From: Antitrichia curtipendula
Lineage: Eukaryota; Streptophyta; Bryopsida; Hypnales; Leucodontaceae
Length of the DNA stretch: 64,000 nt
Assembly (NCBI GenBank): GCA_951230915.1
Contig: OX579638.1
Span: 32,898,322-32,962,321, forward strand
Direction: 5' to 3'
The position numbers and the translations under genes were made by a program. Each line of letters starts with the position of its first letter. Within the stretch, counting starts at the first letter, position 1. This document shows, piece after piece, positions 35,765-47,571 of the stretch. The notes below the pieces were generated by a model that had not been told where the DNA came from, did no database searches, and was given only the letters and a program-made list of their open reading frames with translations.

Positions 35765-36030
35765 TAAGGTAGTCCGTTCTAAAAGCAAGCGGGCTATACA
35801 ACCGAACATGGTATAGAGGTACATTTTGCTTTCTTCAATGTATCAACGGTGTACATTTCAGAGGTGGTCGGCTTCAGTGACCACTGCGTTTCAACTTCAA
35901 AAATTCGTTACTAATTCCACAAAGGTTCAAAAAATATGAAACGACTTCGGTTACATGCCAATTTCATTTTCCTTTCTCTAAAAATTAACTGAAAATTGTT
36001 TAAAGGAGTTTGGGTTCCCCGAAAACGCAA
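35765..36030 (+). mobile_element. MITE of the TAAGGTAG family, right end lost
   Basis: It begins TAAGGTAGTCCGTTCTAAAA and continues with family segments (GGTACATTTTGCTTTC, CTAATTCCACAAAGGT). No inverted terminus is found before the sequence changes near 36,030. Confidence 0.55.
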
Positions 36031-36710
36031 ACAACGCTGAAACGGTTTCTGTAGTATGCATCTAAATTCCAAAGTAGCATGCATCTAAAATAAAGCATTT
36101 TGAACCAGCTTCTATAGAAAATTCAGAGTCTCCTTCATTTCGATGAGGCAATCACATAAAACACATAATCTATGAAGCTCAGTAGCTCAAGAAAATTTTA
36201 CCTTAAACTGGACCGCTTGAAGCCGTATGTAACAACCTCAAATGACTGAGAAAAAATCCCAGGCTACTTGTTTGAATCTACCACCGGCAATAAAATGTCG
36301 CTTTTTCGAGCACACGTTTCTCCAGCGCACTCCAGCTTCCCAGTTTCGATGACAATCCTTGATGCCTGACAGTATTGGAATTCCCAAATTTACGGTGATT
36401 AGTGAATTAGGATGCATGGTTGGCATGTCCTACTGTCGGCCTCTCCGTAATCCAAATTCAGTCATCCCCAGAAAATGAGGCCGGCTACACTTCGTGGAAA
36501 CTCTGCGTCCACGAAACTACGGGACTGACCATCTGGACCCGCCGCAAAGCTTGTCGCTGGTGATTCTACAGGCGGTTGTCGACAATTGCAGGTTAGAGCT
36601 GTACGCAGCGAGCAAGGAGCTTTCTGATTTCGAGTTATCGATTTAGTCTTGCATCTGTTTGATTTCGTGTGCTAGACCTAGAACTAAGAAGTTTTGCATG
36701 TAAGCAAGTC

Positions 36711-36850
36711 TCCCGTTAAGAATCTTCTTTGAAAAAGAAAATTCATTGATAAGTCGGTCCACCTGGAGTGCAGGATGTATTCCCGTTAAGAATCTTCTTT
36801 GAAAAAGAAACTTCACTGATAAGTCGGTCCACCTGGAGTGCAGGATGTAT
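36711..36850. repeat. Tandem duplication, 70-bp unit x2
   Basis: Units 36711-36780 and 36781-36850 start TCCCGTTAAGAATC and end CAGGATGTAT, with two mismatches. They lie within the coiled-coil remnant. Confidence 0.93.
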
Positions 36851-37839
36851 TCGATGCGTTGGTTTGAAACAGGAATCACTTCGTCAGTTTCCAAACTTAC
36901 GCGTCTGCTCTCGAACATGAGTGAATACAACATAAGTTGGTAATATCCTCTTCAAGTATACTTCAAGAGTACACATACCTTCAAAATCTAATGAAAGCGT
37001 TCCACATGCGCAGGAGAATATGTCCTACTCAGTGAGATTTTGAGGCGAGAGTACTGGAACGCTGAGAGCGCTGTCCGTTACGGGCGGAAGCTCGGGAAGA
37101 TCGACAACACGTCGGAAACTTCTGCAGAGAGCTTCGTATAAAAAACGGTGAAATTCTCAAACTCCCGGCGACCTGTAGAGCTTCCTTGAGAAACTAGATT
37201 CGCTGACTGATGCTCACTGCCGTGATTGGCTTCACACAGTTTCCGGTAAGGATGGGCATGCATTACGAATGATGTTCACCCCGACCCTTTGGCTGACGAC
37301 CCCAACATCTACCTGAGAGGTGCGTTCGGCAAAGCTTTAAAGGTTTGAATTTCATGGCACCAGAGCTCGGGAGACTCATACTTCTGAGATGTTTTCGGAA
37401 CATTGTTGACTGTGCGGCAGTGACTGTGCAGGCAGAATATCACCATCTCTGGCGAAGCTAACGCAGCTTACGAGACTGGGTTTGAGAACTCCGAAGCGGT
37501 TTGAATTCTTACCTCACGCAAATTTCAGCAGTTGAAAATTGAACTTCAACGTAACATCGCAAGCCAGCTCCGCGGCTTGAAAGTAATCACCACAACCTGG
37601 AAACGCAGGTTGCGAGTGCACAGGAGGAGCGACTGCAGACAATAATAGTGAAGCGACCGAGGCTGCAGCGGAGCAGAGTCGGGAGCGAGCGGCGACTGCA
37701 GCCAACGTTGGAGCGAGGGGTGCGGGAATATGAAGTCCTGCGTGGGCTGACGGATGAATTCGGTGAGTCCCTTCCACCTGTGAAAGTCAAATTTAGTTCC
37801 TGAAAAAGTCAACCGGCACCTTTACGGAAAACACTATAA

Positions 37840-37911
37840 CTGCGTGAACAGTGTTCTACATCAGACCCCCTCCACGCGCGGGGGGTCTGATGCAGAACAC
37901 TGTTCACGCAG
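37840..37911. repeat. 72-nt hairpin, 31-bp arms
   Basis: Arms 37840-37870 and 37881-37911 (CTGCGTGAACAGTGTTCT... and its complement) pair with a single mismatch around a G+C-rich 10-nt loop. The stem is G+C-rich in an A+T-rich region. It could be a small-RNA precursor, a terminator-like structure or a solo fold-back. Confidence 0.85.
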
Positions 37912-38389
37912 GAGTAAACCCTCAGCACGTTACAAATCCAAGAAAACGAAATTAGAGAGAAAACACTAACACAATGAGAAACTTCACCGCGTAGAGGGAG
38001 ACTGTAGAGGCTCCTCGTCAAGGTTGCAGGGACCGACAGTATGGAACTTCGCGGTGCTCCTCGTCGCCCGAAACAGGTGCTGCAAAAGTTCTACGAGCTT
38101 AGCGATAGAAAAATATGCCCAGCTTCAGGCCGCAAATGCTAGCTACGCCGCGCTTCAGGTGCCCCGATAACTGTAATAGCGAAAGGAGAGAACGGATTGC
38201 TGGTTGATTCCGAGCTGCCTCTGAACTGTCACCGCATGGACTGCCTGTTGATGCCCGCTACTTCCTTCTGTTGTTTTTCATTCGCCTGTCGGTCTCGAGA
38301 TTCCTTCTAGGTTTTGCAGAGGGGGGAGTCATCTCTAAAATGGACACTAAGCAGTTTGAAAATGGATTGTGCATAATGTGAGAGCTTAA

Positions 38390-39411
38390 TAAGGTTTGTT
38401 GGATGTTGGTTTATACTTCACATATGGGTTAATAAGAGCCAGGGTGGGTCGATTTCAAATAAAGAGTGAATACAAGACAGGTGTCCACTTCAATTTTGCA
38501 AGAAACACTTTTACGATTGAAAATCCTTTTACTAAAATGCTTCTCAGTCACTTATTATTTCTTGTATTGATATGAAATTTTAGCCACACAAACTAGACTA
38601 GTAGGCGCAACTTTTCCAACAAAAAATATTGAAAACGGACCTTGTATGAAGAAGTTATAAGCCGCCGAAGTTCACTGTGATCCGAGAATGTCGGGATTTT
38701 GAACTTCGAATTGCTCCCAAACATTCAAAACAACTTGAATTGACATGAAAATTTTAACACAATAACTAGACTTCAAGGGGAACATAACCCAACAAATTTT
38801 ACTGAAAACAATCTTAGAATGAAGGAGATAGAAACCCCCGAAGTTGCAGACATCAAATGCAGTTTGGTGAACTCAAATTCAAGCTCTGGAACTTTGATTG
38901 GCTCCCAAAAAATCAGTATAACTCGGATTTATCTGAAAATTTTATCACACAAACTAGAAGACAGAGCGCAAATTTCCCAACAAGTTTTCTTGAATTTGGA
39001 AATTGGATGCAAAAGTTACAGCACTTTGAATTGGACTTGAAAGTATGTGAAGACAATATTGGTTCCTTGAGGCATTTAGGGCTTAAGTTTAGTAAAGGTT
39101 GCATTTAGGAACAGTAAGTATTACTTTTTCAATGCTTCACTGCTTGTTTTTGGTCACACCATATCTTTTTTCAGACCGCATGTGGGTGGCTTTTGCAAGG
39201 CCTAAGGATCACAAATAGGTGCCTATGGCAGAGTTCTTTGAAAATTCATAAGTAATTCATAAATGCTCCGAAAAATATGAAACTACTTGGGTTAGATTCC
39301 GCATCAATTTTTCTTCAAGTGAAAAATAGGGGGAAATATTTTCGGGCACCTGAAACCCATCGAAAAGGCCGATCAGCCCTTAAAGTGTCGCTTTATGAGC
39401 ACACTACCTTA
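38390..39411 (-). mobile_element. Larger TAAGGTAG-family element, minus orientation
   Basis: The right terminus reads GAGCACACTACCTTA, the inverted family end, at 39411. The interior (38,500-39,100) matches 56.4-57.0 kb in inverted orientation over several hundred bases (for example AACTAGACTTCAAGG versus CCTTGAAGTCTAGTT), and the last 240 bases match the short MITEs. The left boundary near 38,390 is weak (TAAGGTTTG). No coding capacity is convincing. Confidence 0.5.
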
Positions 39412-40084
39412 TAGTGGCTTTGTGGCGCCGGTTCGTTTTTTAATCTTTCTTGTAATTTACTTTGAGTTGTTTTCATCCTCAGGCTTCTTCTAGACGAGTT
39501 TGACTTGGAGTGCCTTACCAGTTGTCACTTTTCTGACTCTACTGATGAAGGTCTTTCGCTGTCCGTAAAAATTAACTGAAAATTAATTGTTGTGGGAGGA
39601 GCAGTAGACCCGATTCCTTCTAGGTTTTGCGGACCTGCATCGCTGTCGCACCCTTAGCTGTAGTTGCGGCAGATTTATGAGTTTGCTTCATCTCCCCAAT
39701 CGGTCGAGGAAGCATCTCTGGTGATATGGAATTAGGAATCTCTGGTATTTTTAGATTATGCATGCTTGCGTTATTCGGCTCTCATATCAGCCCATGTAAG
39801 GACTGATATGCATTTTTCGTATTCTTCCTTGGTTGGTAGTACTTTTAATTCATTCTTCAGAGATAGAAAAATAAACAAAAAATCTAACATAATTTGTTTT
39901 ATATTTTTTTGAGCAATATTTAATTAGTTATGAATTTTCAAAGGAAATGTATCGTAGGTACTTGTTTGTGACACTAGGTCTTGCATAAAGAGGTGTTTTG
40001 AAAGATTGGAAAAAGCCCAACCGATGATTGACTGGGACATATTTTTTTTTAATTCATTCATAACACTGTAGCAGTCAAATGAAT
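39412..40084. other. Interior non-coding sequence of the giant transposon
   Basis: No gene or clear repeat is recognised between two nested elements. It could be original transposon sequence. Confidence 0.35.
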
Positions 40085-41018
40085 TACTAAATGTTTTTGA
40101 CAATGTTTTCACCAACAACATTCCAACACTGCCATTTCTAATACTAGTGCCAAATTTCATAAAAAAATAGTTTTTGGACACATGTAACCATAGGATCTTC
40201 TAGTAAATTTGTCTAAGAAGATCTGCAAAAAAATTCAGAATTTTCCACCCTGTGTATTGCCAGATCATAGCGTTCGAATTCAGAAACATCCCTTTTTTGT
40301 CCCTATGAAAAAACGGGCAGCTGCCGTTCAGAAGGTCACATTTGTATGAAAAAATGTCCAAAATGGGGGTTACTCTTTGGATTTATTCTTTAAGGCAAGT
40401 GGGCTACATGTTTGAAAAATTTCAGATTATTTGGAATTGTACAACAAACAGGAAAAAAATAGTAAGTAGGAAGAGGTAGAGAATTATTCAAAACACTAAA
40501 TTGTGAAGAATTTATTTATTGAATTGAAAAATGCCAGTCCCAACGGTTGTAATGCTGTAATAAGCAATCTACACTCGATGTTTTTATTTTGTTCTAAAAA
40601 TATTGAAAATTGAGTTAAATAACGGACTTCAAAGTTTATTTTAGAGTTGAGATTCCATAACTACCCTTGAAGTAAGAATCCTCATAACTTTTGACTCATA
40701 GATCTAAATGGACTGATTTAAAGCTTCCCTTGTACATACAAATCTAAATAACCAATTTCATATTTTTTTTTCTTCAAAAAAGTTTTTTTGAAAAAAAAAA
40801 TTTATTGCCCGCACTACCCGTCAAGGACTGAAAATGACATATCATGCAATAACTTTTTAACCATGTAGTTAGAAGTTATGAAAATTGTTGGGCCTTAAAG
40901 GTACTCCTTGGACACATGTTGTATGAAGATTTCAAAGAAAAAAAAAAAAAAAATTCATTCACAGTGAGCTGATTAAAATTGCTATGTTGCCAAAAAACAC
41001 ACTTTGGTTCTTTAGGGG
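40085..41018 (+). mobile_element. TIR element (CCCCTAAA family), second copy nested in the giant transposon
   Basis: The right end TTTAGGGG stops at 41018 and is followed by TTAA. The left end has lost its CCCC (TACTAAATG). It is an inverted copy of 34,660-35,597, so the two form a ~930-bp inverted pair 4.5 kb apart inside the transposon. Its CCATTTCTAATACTAG segment is the uninterrupted version of the site where the copia element inserted at 7.87 kb. Confidence 0.7.
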
Positions 41019-41022
41019 TTAA

Positions 41023-43169
41023 GGATCACTTCTTTCCATTTAAAGATCACCTCATTTCATTTAGTAGCCATTTGCAGAGGCGTTTTTTAATGCACGAGTT
41101 AATTCAAAGCCTCTTAACTTAAGTAGTGAGTCAATTGGGGGACTGTGCTATTGTAAATTCCATGGAGAAGTTCTTAGACTTTCAGGATGCATCGCTGAAA
41201 TTAATGTTTTTGAATTCCATGCATGATTTATTCATATTCTAGTTTTACCTTCAATTCTGGAAGTATATGTACTGCAGATCATATTTTGTTTGAAAATGAT
41301 CATTATATTTGATAGAATGTCTTGATTACGTCTGATAAGACATTTAGAAACCAATTTAGTTCCATAAGTTCAGTTCAATGCTTTTCTAGCATTCATTGAA
41401 ACTTGCCATTTTGTATGCATTTAGTATATGTCATTGATTGTGTGCAATCCTTGAATCTGCCCTACCACAGCCTCACTTTCTTGAATCAAGAAGAATTCAA
41501 AGACATAAGAAATTAAATAATGAACAATGAACTGACCGCTCTAGTAATTTCATTTGTCATGTAATTAATGATTGCATGGAAGGTAGAGGAACTATAACAA
41601 GAAATGGGTTTGTGCATTTTTAATAGGAATTTGAAAACTAATCTCACCTGTTGACAATGTCACGAAGTGGAATAGGAACATTATTATGAACTAAAAACTA
41701 AAGCAGAAATAAAAAGATTTTTTGGGTTTAGGTAGTAATTTTACAGGATTGTTAAAGAAGTGTGTCTTCTTAAAAGGATATTTCTTTAGTATAGGTTGAA
41801 GTTTTCAACGTAATTCATTAAATATGAATTTTTTAGTACTGCCAAAAAATGAGGTATATACATTGAAAGCTTCTTAAATGTATTATGTGTACTCGGGGAC
41901 GAGGAATTTGAAGATCATATTTTTTCTTGTCAACTACTTTTTGAATGAAAACAAAATTGCGGAAGAGTTTATAATGTATTAAATCTTATCATGGAATATG
42001 TGGGAAAAATTATTTAGAATATGTACACTGCAAATATTCATCGGTGTGGCCAGGTTGTGGTTTGTATTTCATTTTTGTAAAGTTGTTTAAAAAAATATTA
42101 ATGCGACAATGAACGGAGGGACATTAGAGTTAAATAATAGCTTGATTTGTATTTGTCTTTGAAATATGTATTAGTGTTCTTAGTGAACTGGAAGATGGTT
42201 TTCTTACTATGGGACTAACTAATTACTCGTACAAGTCTTGTATATCCCGAAGTGCAGTGAAACTAAATGATTTTATGAAAAAGTACGTTTGTGAAAGCCA
42301 CATTTTCATGTATTCTTGTTTCATTCTTTCGCATTAGACGGCAACAGTGTCCATGAAATGTTTATAATGTGAACTGCAATAGTTCTTAGAAACTCTTGGA
42401 GAGAAGCATGAAATGTTGTGGACGTAAGTGAAATAGCAAAAATAATGCATATGTAGAAGTTGTTCAGTCGTTCAATATATTGTAAGAAGTTAACATGAAT
42501 AACAATGATTATAGTTTAGCACTTTAAGAGTATGAATCCTTGTTGGTTTGTAGGACCACAATATTTGCATTCACATCTAAGTAGAGCATATGGAGAGTGT
42601 ACAAGACATTCATATTGGTTGTCTTGCAACATATGGAAAAAGAGTATGTACTACAGAAGTATCACAAGAAATTGGTATAACTGATCAACACCAAGTCACG
42701 TTTTTCTAAATTATGTGTATAGTCCAGTGATTCTTATGATAGGCATATGGCATTTATAAATTAACAATTCATATATGTAGGCTATGGGATTTGAATTTTC
42801 ACAAAAAACCCTTTAAAAAGAAAGAGAGCATGGCGAATGTTATTAATGTTATCACTTAGGAATCAGAAATTGTAATGGGATGCAATAAAACCGCATGTTT
42901 ACAATGTAGTGGCCATTGTACAAGCATTCCAACAATTTTGAATGAAATAGAAACATTGGATTCGTTTTAGTAGTATTCCTTATGAGGGTTTATTGTAGTA
43001 GCCATGGTCATGTAGGTTTTAGTGTTCTTTGAAAACTGTGGAGGACCATTTTTTTATTCTGTACTGTGTGAATGAAAATACAGAGAGGATAGTGGTTTGC
43101 GAAGATATTGAATTACAAAAGCTCTGCACCAAATACATGACTATTATATATCACTCGTGAAGGTGGAAA
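41023..43169. promoter_or_regulatory. Upstream region of the DUF7869-type transposase gene
   Basis: A+T-rich 2.1 kb without recognised coding sequence. TATATATC at about 43,146 lies only 24 bases before the ATG, too close for a certain TATA box. Introns or leader exons cannot be excluded. Confidence 0.35.
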
Positions 43170-46100
43170 ATGGCAGCAGAAGGATTTGGAAGCCCAGTGG
43201 TATTCACTGCGGTTGCGACAACAATGGTTGCTACAGAGCGAAGGAGCGTAGGGGAAAGATTGGCGCGTGTGGTACGAGGAAGATTATTCGAAGAAGAAGA
43301 TTGTGCACCTGTGGTTGGAGAATTCCAAACTACTCATGGCATGGTTCAACTTCTTGGAGATGAAGGCCAAGTTGTGGGGATGGGCGTGGTGGATACAAAT
43401 TTTGCATCTGGTGATGAACTTCACCAAGAGAAATTACGCCCTTTTGAGATCGCGGTTCGTGTCACACATGCTGTACATGAAACAGAATGGGTTGGTGAGT
43501 TGGTAGGCAAGACTTTGGGAGATTGTGTAGATAAAATTATATGATGGCGTCGTGCTTCAGTCTGTTTTGCACGTCCCTACGAGATGAGAACGACGACAAC
43601 AAATTCGAGGGAGGGGCAGAATTTATCTTTTCCTATTGTTCCAACACCACAGTTTGATTTTCATGACGTAGAAGAGAACCCAAGCACTTCTGAATGCACG
43701 CCAGCAAGTCAAGGTGGAAGAAGCACACAAGAAAGAAGTTCTCCTATAACGCAAGGCTCTGAAGGTAGCACTGCGGATTTCACAAGAGTAGAAGGACTAC
43801 CAGAGCTTGCACCAAGGAGGCGATATTCAATGGCAAATCGAAGGGCAAGGGTGAGAAGTCCACGGGAGAGGGGAGAGTCTGCGAGTCAAAAAGTTACTCT
43901 GGACAGTGTTATGTGTGCGAAGGAAAAGGGAGCATGTAAACGAAATTGTTTGCGTGATGTAGATGCGAAATATGTATTGGACCAACGATATATGGCTTGG
44001 GGACAGAAGTACAAAGCACGTGCTACTTGGATAATGCAAATGCTGAATGCCTTTTACACGCGCACGGAGGGTCCGACAAGAGACAAGTACGTGACAAAAC
44101 TGGATGGCAAGGTCGTGTGCAATGCATGCTACGCCGCGGCGTTGGGTTATTCTCAGAGGCGTTTGAAGCAATTGAAGACAGCACATGCTGTATATGGCAG
44201 AGTGGCAGCCGTTCATTGAAACAGGTGTCAACACAAGGAAAGTGCAAAAATGTCTTCAGCTAGGGAAAGCCTCAATGTATTTTTCAACGAAGCCGGTTGT
44301 CAACAACCCCATCGATCGATTCGCAGGAAAATGGATAGTGCGGTTCTTCCGTTGATTCTGTTGCCAATGAATACCAGCAAGTTGGATGTTTTTCAGTATG
44401 TGAACGAAGAAGTGAAGAAACTAGTGGACGGATCGGAGTTGTCAATGTCTTCGTTTCGTCGGCTTTGGCGGAAGGAATTTCCGCATGTGCAAATTCCACC
44501 TTTCTCCCGGTTTTCGAAGTGTTATCATTGTTGGGAGTATAAGTGTGGGATGGAATCCACGACAAATGCAGTCGCAAAGGTGAAGATAAAAGAGCTGTAC
44601 GTGTTGCACATTCGATTTCAAATGGAAGAGAGGCGAGATTATTGGTTGTTCAAGAGATCCGCGATGATCACTCCGGACTTCTTTATGTGTTTGATTGTTG
44701 ATGGTATGGATCAGAATACAACCATGGTACCAAAGATGAGGCAGACTGTGAAGAACATCGAATCTCAATTTATGAAGACTCATTTGTGTAGTGTACTTGT
44801 ACATGGTATCGGCCTGTATGCGGACGTGTGGATAGATGCTCACCACAAGCATGATAGCAATCAAGTCGTAACGTAGGTGATGAACGTCATATGCGACGTG
44901 AAGCGAAGGAAGGGGTCTTTGCCACCCACGTTGAGGATTCAAGCGGATAACACCACGAGGGAGAATAAGAACGCTTACATGTTTGGCATGTGTGCTGCAC
45001 TAGTGGGGCTTGGTTTCTTCAAGGAAGTGCATCTTTGTTTTTTGATAGTGGGCCACACACATGAAGACATCGATCAGAGGTTCAGTGTGATTTCCAACGT
45101 ACTAAAGAGGAGAGACATAGACACTTTGACAGAGATGTTGCAGCTGGTGGAAAAGGGAACATCGTACATGGAGGCCTTTGTGAGTGCTCACAAGCTTGAG
45201 CATGTTCGCGACTGGAAGGCATTTATCACACCGCATTTACTACAAGGGGGGGAATCACTGACGGGTATCATATTTCCACACCATATGAGGTTTTACGTGG
45301 AGAATGGGTTGGTCCGTGTGCAACACAAGCATTTTTGCACAGATGAGTGGAGCCCAGCGAGAGGGCATTTGTGTTTGAACTCATTGCCTAGCGTAGCAGA
45401 GAAACCGGACCTCGCGGAGGTGTTTGCAGCTGATCAAAGGGAATTGAAAGCATTGGACGAGTTCATTGCATACAAAAAGAAGATGATAGACAGAGGCTTG
45501 AACTCGATGAGGAACATGGAAGTGGTGGACGAAATAGAACAGTTCAAAGAGTATTTGGAGGAATTTCCACAACGAAATAGAGAAGGCATCCGTGATTTAC
45601 CATTTTGGCCCAGCGATGTTTTGAACCAGAACAGGGATGATGGAATTATTCTTGACGTGGAAGGAGGTACAATTCCAAGTGCAGTTGCTGATGAGGATGG
45701 GAATACGACAGAGAGTGTAGCCGTTGACAGGATTATGGCGACAATGCCAAATCCTGAGAGGAGGGGGTATTTCGGACCTCGCAGAGATAGACCTGTACAA
45801 GCAACATCACGAAGAGTGACTGGGGGAAGGATTCGAGGCAGAAGGAATGCAGTTGTCCCAGAGGTACGACAAGATGCAGAGGAAGATCCGTTTCCTCCAT
45901 TCAATCCAGATAATGACGTTGTTGTAGGGCAGTACGTAGCCCTTACCGTAGAACAAGCAGAAGTAAGAGGAGGAGTACCTTTTTTTTTAGGGAAGGTGCT
46001 CGAATTCGGTCAGGGGACATGGGCCTCGAAGATGAAGGTTCTGTGGTATTGGCCTACTATGAGACCTGGGGCACATAATGAAGCAGGTAGTAACCGAGTG

Positions 46101-46373
46101 AGGTACACGAACTGTATGGAGTCAATGTGGGAACCATCTGGAGAGATGTTGGGCTGGACCGAGAAAGAAGCCGCTATATATTCATGGATGGATGTCCCTC
46201 GTCGAGGGAGAAGTGGTCATGTTATAGGTTCCAAGATTACAGTGTATGGCGTGCATACAGAGGAGACAATGATCATTCCAACAGAGGCTAAAGCACATCT
46301 TCTCGAATACATGGCAATGCAGATGGAGAACCTAGATGACGAACGTCTGCAGAATGATTTGAATATGTACTAG
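43170..46373 (+). pseudogene. DUF7869-type DDE transposase with three in-frame stops
   Basis: A single phase stays open from the ATG at 43170 to the TAG at 46371 (1,067 codons) except for TGA at 43542, TGA at 44217 and TAG at 44874. Regions in order: variable N-terminus; basic Ser/Arg linker; a Cys-rich DNA-binding segment (CAKEKGACKRNC, then VVCNACYAAALGYSQRRLKQL, helix-turn-helix-like) at 43.9-44.2 kb; a zinc-ribbon-like CYHCWEYKC (44.52 kb); a predicted RNase H-fold core with LIVDGMDQN (44.70 kb), IQADNTTRENKN (44.94 kb) and VGHTHEDIDQRFSVISN (45.05 kb), the hallmark of DUF7869; a C-terminal module (VGQYVALTVEQAEVRG, then MKVLWYWPT) possibly of BAH/Tudor type. The catalytic set is intact in sequence. 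The stops fit CGA, CGA and CAG ancestors. Whether the protein is made by readthrough is unknown. Confidence 0.75.
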
Positions 46374-46652
46374 TGAAGTATGGTATTATGCAGTGATCTT
46401 TGACCTTGTAGTTGTAGGTATGTAGAAGTACTTCAGTGTGAAGCGCAGAGTAATATGTCTTAAAAGTAGTGTGGAGTGAAAAGTGTGAAAGGTTTTTATG
46501 AAGTAATTATAAAAAATGGAGTGCTTGACAACTTTTCACCAAGCAATTTCTCCTACTAAGAGCAAATGATGTTTGCAGTAATCGCTCCCCCCCACAACAT
46601 TTGAGATTGTCCATTTTAGATGCCGTACTAGCCAAGTGCAATGTCGCACCCC
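46374..46652. other. Transposase 3' UTR and right subterminal region
   Basis: It contains the transposase 3' end and, close to the TIR, a second CCAAGTGCAATG motif (46632-46643) and the C-run GCACCCCCC. The motif matches the left subterminal region and probably binds the transposase. Confidence 0.55.
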
Positions 46653-46681
46653 CCAAGTGCAAGAATGTCTAATTCGGTGTT
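46653..46681 (-). repeat. Right terminal inverted repeat of the giant transposon
   Basis: 29 bp, exact reverse complement of 28484-28512, followed by TATT. Confidence 0.9.
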
Positions 46682-47120
46682 TATTGCCAAATTAGCACTA
46701 TCCTACAACTTCTATGGCATTAAAATATTGAACGTTTGTTTCCAAATACATTATATGGAATATGATCTCCAAATTGATAGGATTGACATACTATAGCTAG
46801 TAAAATTGACAATCTACTTCAGCCATCAATTTTGCCCCCCTAAAATGGCTTAAAATGAGCAAAATCAAACATACAATACTTTCACGTAACTCCCATTCAT
46901 TCAATCATTGGTCACACTAGTTCCAAAAGTGGCTGTCACTGGGACAGTCGTATTAGTTTGAGATAATGAACAGAACAAGTGGATGAAGGGAAACGTAGAT
47001 AGCTTTTAGGATTTCCGTCATTTCCGAGGACTTCTTGTGAAGTGGATTTTGCCGTGATTGTTTGTGGCCACTATGAAGATGCCACTAGCTCTAGTGAAGG
47101 TAATTTCTTCATCTCAAGTT

Positions 47121-47355
47121 TTTCATTTTTTTTCATTTTTTCATTTAAAAAAAATATACAACCTTTGAAGGTTGCAGCTAGGAAAAACTTGACACAACCA
47201 TGGCAATCCATGGACCTATTCTCCATCAGGAAACAAGTAGAGGGACCCCCCCCCCTTCTTGTGCGGTAGCAAGAAGAGCCTCCACACGAGTAACGTCAGC
47301 ATGGGGAGTTCCGGGAACCTTATGGATTGAATTGAAAGTCCTACTACTTGGCCAT
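47121..47355 (-). mobile_element. tRNA-derived SINE-like retroposon, copy 2
   Basis: On the minus strand, box A TGGCCAAGTAGTAGG (47339-47353) is followed by a degraded box B region (GGAACTCCCC). The body is shared with the copies at 1.5 kb and 50.6 kb, and it ends in an A-rich tail (T/A runs at 47,121-47,155). Confidence 0.6.
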
Positions 47356-47571
47356 CATCCAAGGTAGTTTAAGGCTATTTAAGACCTTAAGTTTTGCATT
47401 TCTAAGATCCTTAAGTTTGCAATATTTCAAGTCAGTAAAGTTGAAATTTGGCATCATAAATTCAATAGGTTCAAGTTGTAAACTCAAATTGTACATCAGG
47501 TCAATCCCATACCTTACATTGGGTTTAGTTTCATAATAATCAAAACAAATTTGAAGCATGTCTAATTTTTA

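Larger units (their letters stand above)
36557..38165 (+). pseudogene. Decayed multi-exon coiled-coil gene remnant inside the giant transposon
   Basis: Short plus-strand stretches look protein-coding and keep splice-like borders, but they are broken by stops and frameshifts. They include 36557-36646 (AVVDNCRLELYAASKELSDF), 37034-37142 (LRREYWNAESAVRYGRKLGK), about 37,270-37,320 (DVHPDPLADDPNIYLRG before GTGCG), about 37,434-37,500 (ITISGEANAAYETGFENSEA after TGTGCAG), 37,528-37,700 (after ATTTCAG; LETQVASAQEERLQTI) and about 38,110-38,160 (EKYAQLQAANASYAALQ before GTGCC). The heptad-like, Ala/Glu/Gln-rich composition suggests a coiled-coil protein. I cannot name it. A host gene captured by the transposon, or a third decayed cargo gene, are both possible. 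Confidence 0.4.
28484..46681. mobile_element. Giant 18.2-kb TIR DNA transposon with two outward-pointing genes
   Basis: A perfect 29-bp inverted repeat bounds the element: 28484-28512 and 46653-46681 (AACACCGAATTAGACATT... and its reverse complement). Immediately outside, both ends carry TATT (28480-28483 and 46682-46685), a plausible 4-bp target duplication. Inside are a leftward gene (29.0-33.4 kb) encoding a ParB-like/methyltransferase-like protein and a rightward DUF7869-type DDE transposase (43.2-46.4 kb). They are separated by 9.7 kb holding a coiled-coil gene remnant, tandem repeats and at least two nested ~930-bp TIR elements. Subterminal CCAAGTGCAA motifs occur at both ends. DUF7869 proteins are known as transposase-like. 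The superfamily name and the pairing with the second gene are inference. Confidence 0.85.
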
